Below, one piece after another: positions 44,013 to 52,728 of a stretch of 64,000 nt of DNA. The notes under the pieces were generated by a model. That model made no database searches, was not told the origin of the DNA, and saw only the letters and a program-made list of their open reading frames with translations. The stretch covers positions 744,001 through 808,000 of the forward strand of contig NZ_JAICBX010000001.1 in the NCBI RefSeq assembly GCF_019492055.1, read 5' to 3'. The stretch's first letter is position 1, and each line of letters starts with the position of its first letter. Source of the DNA: Flavimaribacter sediminis (lineage in GTDB: Bacteria; Pseudomonadota; Alphaproteobacteria; Rhizobiales; Rhizobiaceae). A program made the position numbers and the translations under genes.

Positions 44013-45419
44013 TCAGTTCGAACTCTCGCTCGAGGTGGAACCGTCGCTGCTCTCTTCAGCCGCCGGTTCGCCGTCCGATGCGCCATCGGCGGCCGCGGCT
44101 TCCGGTTCGGCGGGCGCATCCGCTGCCGGCGCATCCGCTGCGGGCGCATCCGCTGCGGGTTCGGCTGCTGGCGCATCCTCTGCGGGTTCGGCTGCGGCGG
44201 GAGCCGCTTCCTCGGAGGAGCCGGCCGAAGCATCCGCTGGCGCGCTCTGCGTTTCCTGACTGGTGGTCGCAGGCTCCGCGGCGGGCGCGGGAGGCTGTTC
44301 GGGCGCAAGGGTCGCCGTGTATTCGGCGGCGATCGCGTTGGCCGTTTCAGTATCCACAACGCCCGTGACGGGCAGTCCGTACCAGTCCTGGAAGGCGCGT
44401 ACGGCTTCGTCTGTTCCACGTCCGAAGATGCCGTCAGCGCCGCCGCCAACGCTGAAGCCTATTGCAATCAGCGCATTCTGCAGCGTGCGGACCCGATCGC
44501 CCCTGATGTAGGGCGACTGGAGGCTGAGCTCGATCTCGCTGTCGTTGCTCGCCTGCGTGCTGGGCTTCGGCGTGTCCTCGTCAGAGGAGACGATCTCGTA
44601 GACCTGTTCGTCCTGGTAGTAGGTCGGCCGATAGATGACGCCGTTGCAAGCGTACACCGTATCACCCTGGTCGACATACTCCTGGCAATCGCTTCCGTTG
44701 TCCGGCAGCGCCGATACGAAGGCCAGCGTCGCGCCGGCGACAATCGCCGTGTTGTACCAGCCCCATCCGGGATTCCAGTAGTAGTTGCCCCAGCGATAGT
44801 GCGGCGGGCGAACATAAGGCGGGCGATAGTAGGGCGGGCGCCAGTTGGGCGGCCGGTAACCGGGCGGACGATAGCCGGGCGGACGTCCCGCGATGGGCGG
44901 CCGGCCGTATGGCGGGCGAGCGCCTGGTGGCCTGGTTCCCGGCGGCCGCGTGGACGGCGGACGACCTGGTCCTGCGCCCGGGCGAGCACCCGGAGGCCGC
45001 GCCCCCGGAGGACGAGACCCTGGCGGCCGCGTGGACGGCGGTCTCGACGGTCTGTTGGGACTTGCCGAAGGCCGGCTCGCCGGCCTTGAGGCCGGTCGTG
45101 ACGAAGGTCTGGATGACGGTCGAGACGCCGGCCTTGAAGACGGCCTTGAGGCGGGTCTCGAAGATGGGCGCGCCGAAGGCCGGGCAGAAGGGCGGGACGA
45201 CGGCCGGCTGGCGCTCGGGCTTCGAGGCCGCGAGGAGTGTCCGCGCGAGACGCCAGCCCCACGCGGGCGCGCCTTTGGAGCGCCATGGAAACCGCCGCCA
45301 TGTCCGCCGGGGCGGGCCTGAGCCTGATCCGGGGAGTAGTCGTCCGGAACGAACAGCTTTTCCGGCGGATTGCCGAGCGCAAAAGCGGCCAGGGCTGATA
45401 CAAGAAGGAACTTTCTCAT
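44013..45419 (-). CDS. Low-complexity Pro/Ser/Arg-rich protein with a peptidoglycan-binding domain
   Basis: A 468-residue protein. A short hydrophobic N-terminus (MRKFLLVSALAAFALG) may be a signal. Residues 60-125 are SRPxSRPxxRP repeats; 126-210 are PPGxRPPGAR and PPxYRPP repeats; about 220-250 is Trp/Tyr-rich with a hydrophobic stretch; about 300-360 is a peptidoglycan-binding domain (VRTLQNALIAIGFSVGGGADGIFGRGTDEAVRAFQDWYG); the last 100 residues are Ala/Glu/Pro/Asp-rich. AGGAG precedes ATG 45419. It would anchor in the cell wall; the basic repeats may bind peptidoglycan or teichoic-like polymers. Repeat numbers probably vary between strains. Confidence 0.78.
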   Translation of the reverse strand: MRKFLLVSALAAFALGNPPEKLFVPDDYSPDQAQARPGGHGGGFHGAPKARPRGAGVSRGHSSRPRSPSASRPSSRPSARPSARPSSRPASRPSSRPASRPSSRPSSRPASRPASRPSASPNRPSRPPSTRPPGSRPPGARPPGARPGAGPGRPPSTRPPGTRPPGARPPYGRPPIAGRPPGYRPPGYRPPNWRPPYYRPPYVRPPHYRWGNYYWNPGWGWYNTAIVAGATLAFVSALPDNGSDCQEYVDQGDTVYACNGVIYRPTYYQDEQVYEIVSSDEDTPKPSTQASNDSEIELSLQSPYIRGDRVRTLQNALIAIGFSVGGGADGIFGRGTDEAVRAFQDWYGLPVTGVVDTETANAIAAEYTATLAPEQPPAPAAEPATTSQETQSAPADASAGSSEEAAPAAAEPAEDAPAAEPAADAPAADAPAADAPAEPEAAAADGASDGEPAAEESSDGSTSSESSN

Positions 45420-45431
45420 TATCTTTGCTCC

Positions 45432-46193
45432 TTACTGATCCGACGAGGACTTGGTCATGGCCGAAAGCTGCGGAAAGTAGAGCCGCAACGCGCCTTCGTC
45501 CGGTTCGAACCTGAACTGCGCCGGATCGGTGTCCGGTTCGGCGTTCCAGTCGGACATGAACACCCGGTACTGCGGATCCTCCGGATCGGTTCGACGCGTG
45601 CCGAACAGCATCAGAGGCCACGGCGCTTCATCGTCGGCGGAGATCCACACCTGCCAGTCCTCCTCGGCTTCCCGGAAGACGATATGATGCGCTTCCTGGC
45701 CGGCGATCAGGGTGGTTCCGAGATAGGCGGCCGCCTCGACATCGCTTAAAACGTCGTTGGGAAAGGTCTCGCTGAGGATCGACCACATGGGCAACACGGT
45801 TCCGGTCTTCTCGCGCACCGCTTCGACCAGGTCGTCGAAACTGCCGGAGAATTCGGTGCTGGCGTAGAAGTCTTCGTTGGGAGAAAAGATCGTGAATTCC
45901 GAACCGTCCCAGTAATAGTCGCGCAACGTGTCTTCACGTTCGGTACGGGAGTAAAAACCGGAGTCCCGGACCATAAGCGTATTGCCGCTGCGTATGTAGG
46001 TGATTTTCTGATCCTCCGTCACTTCGTCGAACGTGACGAACCAGGAAAACGAAAATGCCGGCTGGGATGCGAGAAATTTCGCGCTGTTCAGGACAATTTC
46101 CGTCGCCTGGGTTTCAATGTCGGTGGACTGTGCGACCGCCGGCGTCGCTGAGCCAAGACTGGCGGCGAATACCGCTGCAACGAGTGTTTTCAT
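45432..46193 (-). CDS. Exported DUF2092-like protein
   Basis: A 253-residue protein with a signal peptide (about 1-21, ending AVAQ). The mature region resembles lipoprotein-carrier-like folds seen in DUF2092: LNSAKFLASQPAFSFSWFVTFDEV, RSGNTLMVRDSGFYSRTEREDTLRDYYWDG and the terminal AQFRFEPDEGALRLYFPQL. Start 46193 (MKTLVAAVF) has GGAGG about 10 bases upstream; the open frame continues further upstream but with no protein-like sequence. It lies 12 bases before the low-complexity gene, so the two are co-transcribed. Confidence 0.82.
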   Translation of the reverse strand: MKTLVAAVFAASLGSATPAVAQSTDIETQATEIVLNSAKFLASQPAFSFSWFVTFDEVTEDQKITYIRSGNTLMVRDSGFYSRTEREDTLRDYYWDGSEFTIFSPNEDFYASTEFSGSFDDLVEAVREKTGTVLPMWSILSETFPNDVLSDVEAAAYLGTTLIAGQEAHHIVFREAEEDWQVWISADDEAPWPLMLFGTRRTDPEDPQYRVFMSDWNAEPDTDPAQFRFEPDEGALRLYFPQLSAMTKSSSDQ

Positions 46194-46704
46194 CGGGAAT
46201 GTACTCCTCCCTGTAAGAGGTACATAGCTATCTTGCTGAAATCGGCCCGCAATCTTCAATCGCGGGAGTGTGTCCGATCTTGGCGTATGGTATTTATCGG
46301 GCCTTTGGATGTAAAAAGCAAGACAAGTAACGTTACTGAATTCGTCTCCAAACCCATGCAGAAATTTCAATTTTCGCTTCATGGAAAAGCAACTTGTGCT
46401 ATTAATTCGGTTACGGAACAGCAGGAACAAGTTCTGGCTGGAGGCAGTGTTCCTTATCGAAACGCGTCGATTTTCCCGGTTGTTGAACCGAGTCGCAATC
46501 GAAATTGCGAAAATAGGCGATTTGCCGCGTTGAAGAAGAGAATTTCTGCAGGTTAGTTCTTTGCGGCGCGCTCGACGGACAGAGTCGAACGGGGCGGGGA
46601 GCAACCGGTTGAACGGGATGCCGTCGCCAATTGGCCGACGCGGCTTATCAATACCGGCTTCTGAGAGAAACATCAGGGTCGCTATCGTGGGAAGGGAATA
46701 AACG
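46194..46704. other. Intergenic region between divergent envelope genes
   Basis: About 510 bases with no convincing gene; short frames lack protein character and ribosome binding sites. It contains the perfect 12-bp palindrome AGTAACGTTACT at 46326-46337, a possible regulator site, and AT-rich stretches at about 46300-46450. Confidence 0.5.
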
Positions 46705-47520
46705 ATGCGCAAACTGGTCTTTACAGCAATGACACTGGCCATAGGCGTGAGCAGTCAGGCGTTTTCCGCAGACATGGTCTACGAACCTGCGCCTGTTGGG
46801 CCGCCGCCTGTCGAAAGCAAGGAATGGACCTTCACCATCGCTCCCTACATCTGGGGCGCCGGTCTGACCGGCGATGTCGGCGTCTTCGGGCAGGATCCGA
46901 CCGATATCGATTTGACCTTTGGCGACGTGCTTGAAAATCTTGATGTCACCGGGATGATTGTCGGCGAACTCCATAACGGCCAGTGGGGCGTGCTGGCGGA
47001 TTTGATTTATGTAAAGCTTTCGACATCGGAAAGAGTCATGGGCGGGGTGCGGAACACGCCCGTGGAGCTAAGACTCGGCATCGACGCGACCACCTTCACA
47101 GCCACCCTGATGGGCGAGTATCGCGTTGTCTCGCAGCCCAACTACATCGTGGATCTGATGGCCGGCGCTCGCATATGGAGCGTCAATAACGATATCAGCG
47201 CCACCCTCTCGGCGGGCGGCGCGCCGATCGCCGGTCTGAGCGGCAGTGACGGCGCCACATGGGTCGACCCGATGATCGGCGTCAAGGGACGCGTCGATCT
47301 CACTCCAAAATGGAATCTCAGCGGTTGGGGCATGATCGGCGGTTTCGGCGCCGGATCGGAAATCACCTGGGACCTGCTTGGCGCCGTCGGTTACAAATGG
47401 ACGGACACGTTTTCCACGCGGGTCGGCTATCGCGCGCTGGGCGTTGATTATTCGGATGACGGTTTCGTCTACGACACCATTCAGCACGGACCGGTGATCG
47501 GGTTTCTGTTCTCGTTCTGA
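46705..47520 (+). CDS. Outer-membrane beta-barrel protein of unknown function
   Basis: A 271-residue protein with a signal peptide (about 1-22, ending AFSAD). An 8- to 10-strand barrel is suggested by alternating strands: WTFTIAPYIWGAGLTGDVGV, GVLADLIYVKLSTSE, TATLMGEYRVV, VDLMAGARIWSV, MIGVKGRVDLTPKWNLSGWGM, TRVGYRALGVDY, ending HGPVIGFLFSF with a C-terminal Phe. The strand pattern resembles small rhizobial and marine outer-membrane proteins. It converges on the octaheme cytochrome gene (10-base gap). Confidence 0.8.
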   Translation: MRKLVFTAMTLAIGVSSQAFSADMVYEPAPVGPPPVESKEWTFTIAPYIWGAGLTGDVGVFGQDPTDIDLTFGDVLENLDVTGMIVGELHNGQWGVLADLIYVKLSTSERVMGGVRNTPVELRLGIDATTFTATLMGEYRVVSQPNYIVDLMAGARIWSVNNDISATLSAGGAPIAGLSGSDGATWVDPMIGVKGRVDLTPKWNLSGWGMIGGFGAGSEITWDLLGAVGYKWTDTFSTRVGYRALGVDYSDDGFVYDTIQHGPVIGFLFSF

Positions 47521-47530
47521 TTTTCGCCGA

Positions 47531-49831
47531 CTATTGCAGTCTTTGTCGCAATTGCATGATCAACTGCTGAATTTGCGGGTCGTTCGGCTGGAGACGGTCG
47601 AGCGTCTCTAGGCGCGCCAGCGCTGATCGCAGATTGCCGGCCTGCAGTTCATAGCTGATCAGGGCCTCCAGAATCGCCTGGTCGTAAGGGTGGCGCTGCA
47701 ACGCTCTCGTCAACTGGGCGATCGCGCCCTGCGCATTGCCGGTGTCGTGCAGCGCGACGGCGTAGACGTAGGCGTAGCGGGGATTGTCGACGCTTAGTTC
47801 CGCCGCTTTGCGCAACCATGACATGGCTTCCGGAATATTCCGCTGGCGCACCAGCACCAGCCCGAGCGCGTGCGCGAGGTCGGCGGAATTCGCGTTTGTC
47901 TCAAGCATATCGCGCAACAGGGTTTCCGCCGCCTGCTCGTCGCCGCGGGCTCGGTAGAGCTCCACGAGGCCGATGGCGGCAGGCGCGAAAGTCGGGTCCC
48001 GATTCAACGCGGTTTCATAGTAGCGCTCCGCGTCGGCGAGATTACCCTGCTCCATGTTGAGGAGGGCGAGATTGGCGTTCGCTTCCGGGCGTTCTGCGTT
48101 GAAGAGTTGGCCGTCGACATATTCGGCGAGGGCGCTTTCGAACTTTTCGCGCGTTGCCTCACTCATCATCGCCTCGGGCTCGCCCACCATCGCGCGGGCG
48201 GCTTCCATGCGCACGAGCATGCTTTCATCGTCGAGCAGGGGAGTGAGCGTATTGAGCGCCGTCATCGTGTCGGCGCGACTGACTATCGGGATAGCGGCGG
48301 AACGCACCAGGGGATCGCTGTCGGAAAGCTTTTCGCGAGCCAGGCGCACCGCGTCCGGCGTCGGGTTGGCGGCGATACGGGCGAGCGCGCTGGCCGTGAC
48401 GATCGCCGGCCGCTCCGTTTCCTCGAGGTATGCGATCAGCGCGCCGCGGGAGCCCGGCGCTCCGCGGTCGCTGGCGTGAAACAACTCCGCAAAATCCTGG
48501 TGTCCTTTCGCCGGCTCGCCGAACCATTCGACCAGACGGTCCACCGCCCATTGCGCGTTCTGCGTTTCGTGGCAGCGGTTGCAGGCGTTGGGAACCCCTG
48601 TGCTGATCGTGAGGTCGGGTCGGGGAATACGCAGCGAATGATCGTGACGGGCGTCAACGATCATGTAGTTGGTGGTCGGCATATGGCACGACACGCATTG
48701 CGCCGCTTCGGTTTCGGGCGCGTGGTGGTGATGCTCGGCCGTGTCGAAGACCTCCGGCTCGTGACACTGACTGCACAAGGCGTTGCCCTCCAGCAGGACC
48801 TTGCCGGAATGGGGTTCATGGCAGTCCGAACAGGTGACGCCTTCGGCGTGCATCTTCGACTGCAGGAAGGAGCCGTATTTGTAGACCTCATCGAGTTGCT
48901 GGCCGTCGGAGTGGTAAAGACCGGGGGACAAAAGAGACGGTCGGAAGGCTGAGAGAAAATCGGCGGCGTGATGCGGATCGTCCGAGAACTGTCCCCGCCG
49001 CGCATGGCAGCCGGCGCACAGATTGATCTCCTTCATCGTTGTGCGCGGCGACGACCGCCTCGCCGTGCCCGCGTCGCCTGGCTCCCAGAAGACATCTTTC
49101 CGCTCGTCGAGACGCAGCGCGAAACCGGCGCCATGCGACATCGGCGGGCGATCGGCTTCGGGCTTCTCCGCCCAAAGGACATGATCTTTTCCTGGCCCAT
49201 GGCAGGCTTCGCAGCCGACATTGATCTCGGACCAGGTCGTCGAAAACAGATTCGTCTCGGGGTCGTAGTTCTTTTCAAGATTCGTGGAGTGGCACCAGGC
49301 GCATTGATAGTTCCAGTTCTGGTCAATCCCTGTCCAGTGGATCGGATCGCCGGCTGAAAGCTTCGTATCGGGATAGAGGTGAAACCACCGCTGCCCGCCT
49401 TCGGCTTCGGGTCTCGAATCCCAGGCTATTCCCAACGCCTGATAGCGGCCGCCAGGCAGCGCGATCAGATATTGCTGCAGCGGCGTGACGCCGAAGGTAT
49501 AGTCGATCTCGAAATCCTGCAGTTCGCCGTCAGGGCCGTCAGTGTTAACGAAATACCCGCCATCGCGCTGGAAGAAGGTTGTCGTTACGCCGTCTTTCGA
49601 GAATGTCTCGCCCTCGAAAGGCGCAAGGACGCTGTCGCTGTCGGCTTCCAGCATGGCGTGCGCATGGTGCGACCCGCGCCAGAGCTCCGCCTCGTCTTGA
49701 TGGCAATCGGAGCAGACCTCGCTGCCGACGAACCCGGCTTCGTCCTGCGCCGGAGCGGAGATGGCGGCCGCCAGAACCGCGGGAAGGGCGATTGCGAGTG
49801 CTGTCGTGAACGATTTGAATACTGCAAACAA
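47531..49831 (-). CDS. Octaheme cytochrome c with HEAT and TPR repeats
   Basis: A protein of 766 residues. Residues 1-29 are a signal peptide. Eight CxxCH heme sites lie within 40-421: at 40, 177, 207, 272, 334, 353, 379 and 417. Residues 425-560 are HEAT-like helices and residues 575-766 are TPRs (NANLALLNMEQGNLADAERYYETALNRDP and similar). The N-terminal half resembles multiheme cytochromes of the cytochrome c554 group; no lysine-coordinated active-site heme is seen. The TPR end probably binds a partner protein. The start is a TTG with AGGA 7 bases upstream. The usual electron-transfer partner genes are not next to it. Confidence 0.85.
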   Translation of the reverse strand: MFAVFKSFTTALAIALPAVLAAAISAPAQDEAGFVGSEVCSDCHQDEAELWRGSHHAHAMLEADSDSVLAPFEGETFSKDGVTTTFFQRDGGYFVNTDGPDGELQDFEIDYTFGVTPLQQYLIALPGGRYQALGIAWDSRPEAEGGQRWFHLYPDTKLSAGDPIHWTGIDQNWNYQCAWCHSTNLEKNYDPETNLFSTTWSEINVGCEACHGPGKDHVLWAEKPEADRPPMSHGAGFALRLDERKDVFWEPGDAGTARRSSPRTTMKEINLCAGCHARRGQFSDDPHHAADFLSAFRPSLLSPGLYHSDGQQLDEVYKYGSFLQSKMHAEGVTCSDCHEPHSGKVLLEGNALCSQCHEPEVFDTAEHHHHAPETEAAQCVSCHMPTTNYMIVDARHDHSLRIPRPDLTISTGVPNACNRCHETQNAQWAVDRLVEWFGEPAKGHQDFAELFHASDRGAPGSRGALIAYLEETERPAIVTASALARIAANPTPDAVRLAREKLSDSDPLVRSAAIPIVSRADTMTALNTLTPLLDDESMLVRMEAARAMVGEPEAMMSEATREKFESALAEYVDGQLFNAERPEANANLALLNMEQGNLADAERYYETALNRDPTFAPAAIGLVELYRARGDEQAAETLLRDMLETNANSADLAHALGLVLVRQRNIPEAMSWLRKAAELSVDNPRYAYVYAVALHDTGNAQGAIAQLTRALQRHPYDQAILEALISYELQAGNLRSALARLETLDRLQPNDPQIQQLIMQLRQRLQ

Positions 49832-49906
49832 GAGCGGTTCCTAGTTGGCTGCGGGCTGCGCTGTCTGAATCAGGAATTCCAAGCTTATCCCGATGGGGTC
49901 GGATTG

Positions 49907-51193
49907 TCATGATGGGCCATGGTCGACGACCGGATTAAGCGGCGGTAGCGCGATGGCTTTCTCCTTCTGCAGCGCCTCGCGCCGAACCTCCCCGAGAACC
50001 GAGCGCAATCGCCGCCATGCGGCGGCGTTCGGCGTCGATGGAGACGCCCCGAAACACGCGGCTCCGATGGCCGTCAATGCGCTGCGAAGGCGTGGATCGC
50101 GCCGCGGATCGGCGCCGGCGACCTTCCCGGCCCAGAGATCCAGCGATGACAGAAGGCGCGAGAGGTCCCGGTCGCGCGCCGCCTTTTCAACCATTTTAAA
50201 GGCGTGTTGTTCGGATTCCAGCCGGCGCTGGCGGCGATCTCGGAGAATATCGACAATCAGCGGGATCAGCCATCGCAGCAGCAACGTCAAAACCGTTATC
50301 GCCACGACGGCTGCAAGCGCCAGAGCCGCGATCGCGCGCCAGTCTCGCATTGCGGCAGACGAGGGCGGCGGACCGTCGACATGGATGGAGAAACCGTCAA
50401 CCGTCGTGGTTTCGACGCGACGCGACGACAGATTGTACCAGTCAAGTGAGACGGACGGCCATTCGCCGGTCGCTCCGCCTTCGGCGAGCAGGGATGCGCG
50501 CTCCGTCCTGCTGCCGCTGTAGACGCCGCGGTTCTGCCTTTCGTCTACGGCCGGTTCATCTTCGTAAATCGCGATGCCCGCTATTGTGTGGTCCGGCAAA
50601 AGGCGCGGCAGGAACATCGGTGAATTGCCGGCGATGTCGGCTTTCATCGTGACGACAACGCCGTCGCCGGGTTTCATGGTTTCCGGATCACCTTCGACGG
50701 TCGCCTCCAGCTTGAGACTTTCGGCGGAAATGAACGGATCGAGATTTTCGGCGCCTTCCGGAATGACGCCGGTCAGGGTTATCGTCGGCGTATCAAGACG
50801 GAATTCCGTCGCCTGCCTCGTCTCCGGATCGGAATAGGTCACCAGGATCGGTTGCGGCGAAATGGTGAACCGCCCGGCGATCATGGGGGAAATCCGCCAG
50901 GTTCTCGTCAGTCCCGACCAGGTTTCACCGTTGATCCGTTCACTTGTCGGGTTGGTCGAGCGTTCGGGCAGACGCACGAGCAGGTTCGGCATGTCGAGGC
51001 TCGGCCAAACGGGCGGTTTCGGCATGAATGTCGGCACCATGACCGTCATGCGCAGGATCAACATCTCGCCGGGCACGGCTTCGGTGTCGTCGAACTGGAC
51101 TTCGAGGAACGGCTTGTCGTCAGCGCCTCGCTGCTGGGCGGTCGCCTGTATAAGCGCGGCGAACAGGAAGAGGACGGCGATAAACAGTCTCAC
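49907..51193 (-). CDS. BatD-like protein
   Basis: A 428-residue protein with a signal peptide (about 1-20). The periplasmic part (about 30-290) has the BatD-type pattern of repeated beta-sandwich domains: VPGEMLILRMTVMVPTF, WSGLTRTWRISPMIAGRFTI, MKPGDGVVVTMKADIAG. A TM helix at about 320-345 leads to a cytoplasmic tail (about 350-428). GTG 51193 overlaps the stop of the BatB-like gene by 4 bases; the longer open frame begins inside that gene. It is the last gene of the operon. Confidence 0.82.
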   Translation of the reverse strand: MRLFIAVLFLFAALIQATAQQRGADDKPFLEVQFDDTEAVPGEMLILRMTVMVPTFMPKPPVWPSLDMPNLLVRLPERSTNPTSERINGETWSGLTRTWRISPMIAGRFTISPQPILVTYSDPETRQATEFRLDTPTITLTGVIPEGAENLDPFISAESLKLEATVEGDPETMKPGDGVVVTMKADIAGNSPMFLPRLLPDHTIAGIAIYEDEPAVDERQNRGVYSGSRTERASLLAEGGATGEWPSVSLDWYNLSSRRVETTTVDGFSIHVDGPPPSSAAMRDWRAIAALALAAVVAITVLTLLLRWLIPLIVDILRDRRQRRLESEQHAFKMVEKAARDRDLSRLLSSLDLWAGKVAGADPRRDPRLRSALTAIGAACFGASPSTPNAAAWRRLRSVLGEVRREALQKEKAIALPPLNPVVDHGPS

Positions 51194-52728
51194 TGGCTCG
51201 CCTCCGGTTTGCCGGCTCTCGCCGCTTCGATGGCAAATCGCTGGCGCAGGAAGTCGCCGGTTCGCGTGTCGACCGTGTTCATCCACTGATCGGCGGTCAT
51301 CAGGCCGACGCCTTCTTCGCGAGGCGCCTCCATACTGGTTTCCACGCCGCGATTGCCTTCATTGTCGAAGACTACCTCGTCGGCTCCGATGCCGCCGCTT
51401 TCGCCGGTGTCGGACTGCTCGCGGACCCGTTCCACGTAGTCGACGATCTCACGCGCCGTTTGGAGGTTTTCGTCGGCGTGGGGATAGTCCGGATCGCGCT
51501 GCAGAGCCGTTTCGAAGGCGCGCACGCCGTCGCGGTAGGAACGGGACTTGATATGCGCCATGCCCTGGATGAAGGCCGCTTCGGCGGTGTCGACGCGATC
51601 GAGCGTTATGACGGCTTCCTCGTACTGGCCGCTGCGATATTGCGCGTAGCCGCGCCAGAGCGGATCGGCGAAGAGGTCCGCGGCCTTGTCGAAGTTTCTG
51701 TTCTGAAAAGCAATGCGTCCCTGCTGGTCCGGCGTCAGGAACCAGTCGGCGACGCCATCGGCGCGCGCCGGAGCAGAATGAAAAAGACCCGGTATCGCAA
51801 TGGCGGCGATGACGGCCCAGCGCATTGTCCAGCCCTGACGGAACCAGAACAGGATCAGGAGCGCAACCGGCCAGGCCAGCCAGTACCCCCGGTCTTCCCA
51901 GGGCTGTTCGGTGTTTTCCAGAAGCGCCTGACGGTAGGCGGCGTTGAGAAGCCGGTCCAGCCTGTCGATATCGGCGGCGTTGGGCGTGACGCTGACGACC
52001 GGAACGGCAAGCTGGTCCAGGCCGCGATCCCTGCGGTCCTCGCGAAGCATCGCCAGGAAGACGACCGGCTGACCTGCGTCGTTGATGGCGGCGGCGTCGG
52101 CCGGATCGAGGCCGTCGGCGACAAAGAGGATGCCTCCGGGCGTCTCTTCGCTCGCCAGCAGGTCGAGCCCAAGCTGCAGGGCGAGTTCCGCGCGTTCGCC
52201 ATCCCGGGGCATGATCTGCGGATTAAGCCCTTCAAGATAGGGGGTCATGACCGACGGATCTTCAGTCATCGGAACGACCAGATGGGCGCTGCCCGCATAG
52301 GCGACGAGCGCGGTTCTTGCGCCGGCGCGGAGTTTCAGCAGATCGCGGATCTTCTGCTTGCCTCTTTCCAGGCGCGACGGGGCGATGTCCTTGTCTTCCA
52401 TCGACGGCGTGACCTTGAGGGCCACGACCACCGGCGCCGATTGCGCGACGAAGGGATCGGGCGTGCGCGACCAGGTCGGCCCCGCGGCGCCGATCGCAAG
52501 CAGGATGAGCGCGGCGGCGACCCCGTCGATCGGCTGCAGGCGCCGCCGCTCATCTGCGCCAAGAACCAGCGCCGCGCGCAGATGCGGCGCAAGCCCGTCC
52601 GCGGGTATGTCCCGACTGTAGGCGGAACGACGCACTGGCCACCAGATCACGATTGCGACCGGAATCAGAAGAAGAAGGAGCGGTCTGATGAAATGAAATG
52701 CTTCGAGCGATACGAGGAAGGCGTTCAT
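51190..52728 (-). CDS. BatB-like von Willebrand factor A protein with TPRs, metal site degenerate
   Basis: A 512-residue protein. TM helices at about 14-31 and 66-86, then a vWA domain (about 98-285) and another TM (about 288-312), followed by TPR-like helices (about 335-430) that correspond to BatC. The MIDAS start, usually D-x-S-x-S, is replaced: VVVALKVTPSMED has Lys105 where Asp is expected, so metal binding is probably lost. LLASEETPGGILFVADG still has the distal Asp. It overlaps both neighbours by 4 bases. Confidence 0.87.
   Translation of the reverse strand: MNAFLVSLEAFHFIRPLLLLLIPVAIVIWWPVRRSAYSRDIPADGLAPHLRAALVLGADERRRLQPIDGVAAALILLAIGAAGPTWSRTPDPFVAQSAPVVVALKVTPSMEDKDIAPSRLERGKQKIRDLLKLRAGARTALVAYAGSAHLVVPMTEDPSVMTPYLEGLNPQIMPRDGERAELALQLGLDLLASEETPGGILFVADGLDPADAAAINDAGQPVVFLAMLREDRRDRGLDQLAVPVVSVTPNAADIDRLDRLLNAAYRQALLENTEQPWEDRGYWLAWPVALLILFWFRQGWTMRWAVIAAIAIPGLFHSAPARADGVADWFLTPDQQGRIAFQNRNFDKAADLFADPLWRGYAQYRSGQYEEAVITLDRVDTAEAAFIQGMAHIKSRSYRDGVRAFETALQRDPDYPHADENLQTAREIVDYVERVREQSDTGESGGIGADEVVFDNEGNRGVETSMEAPREEGVGLMTADQWMNTVDTRTGDFLRQRFAIEAARAGKPEASQ

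Noticed and set aside
44893-45321. Gly/Arg-rich forward frames opposite the low-complexity gene
   Set aside because: Produced by the repeats in the reverse-strand gene; no starts with ribosome binding sites.
46233-46556. 107-codon forward frame in the 46-kb intergenic region
   Set aside because: No Shine-Dalgarno, no protein-like pattern, AT-rich regulatory character.
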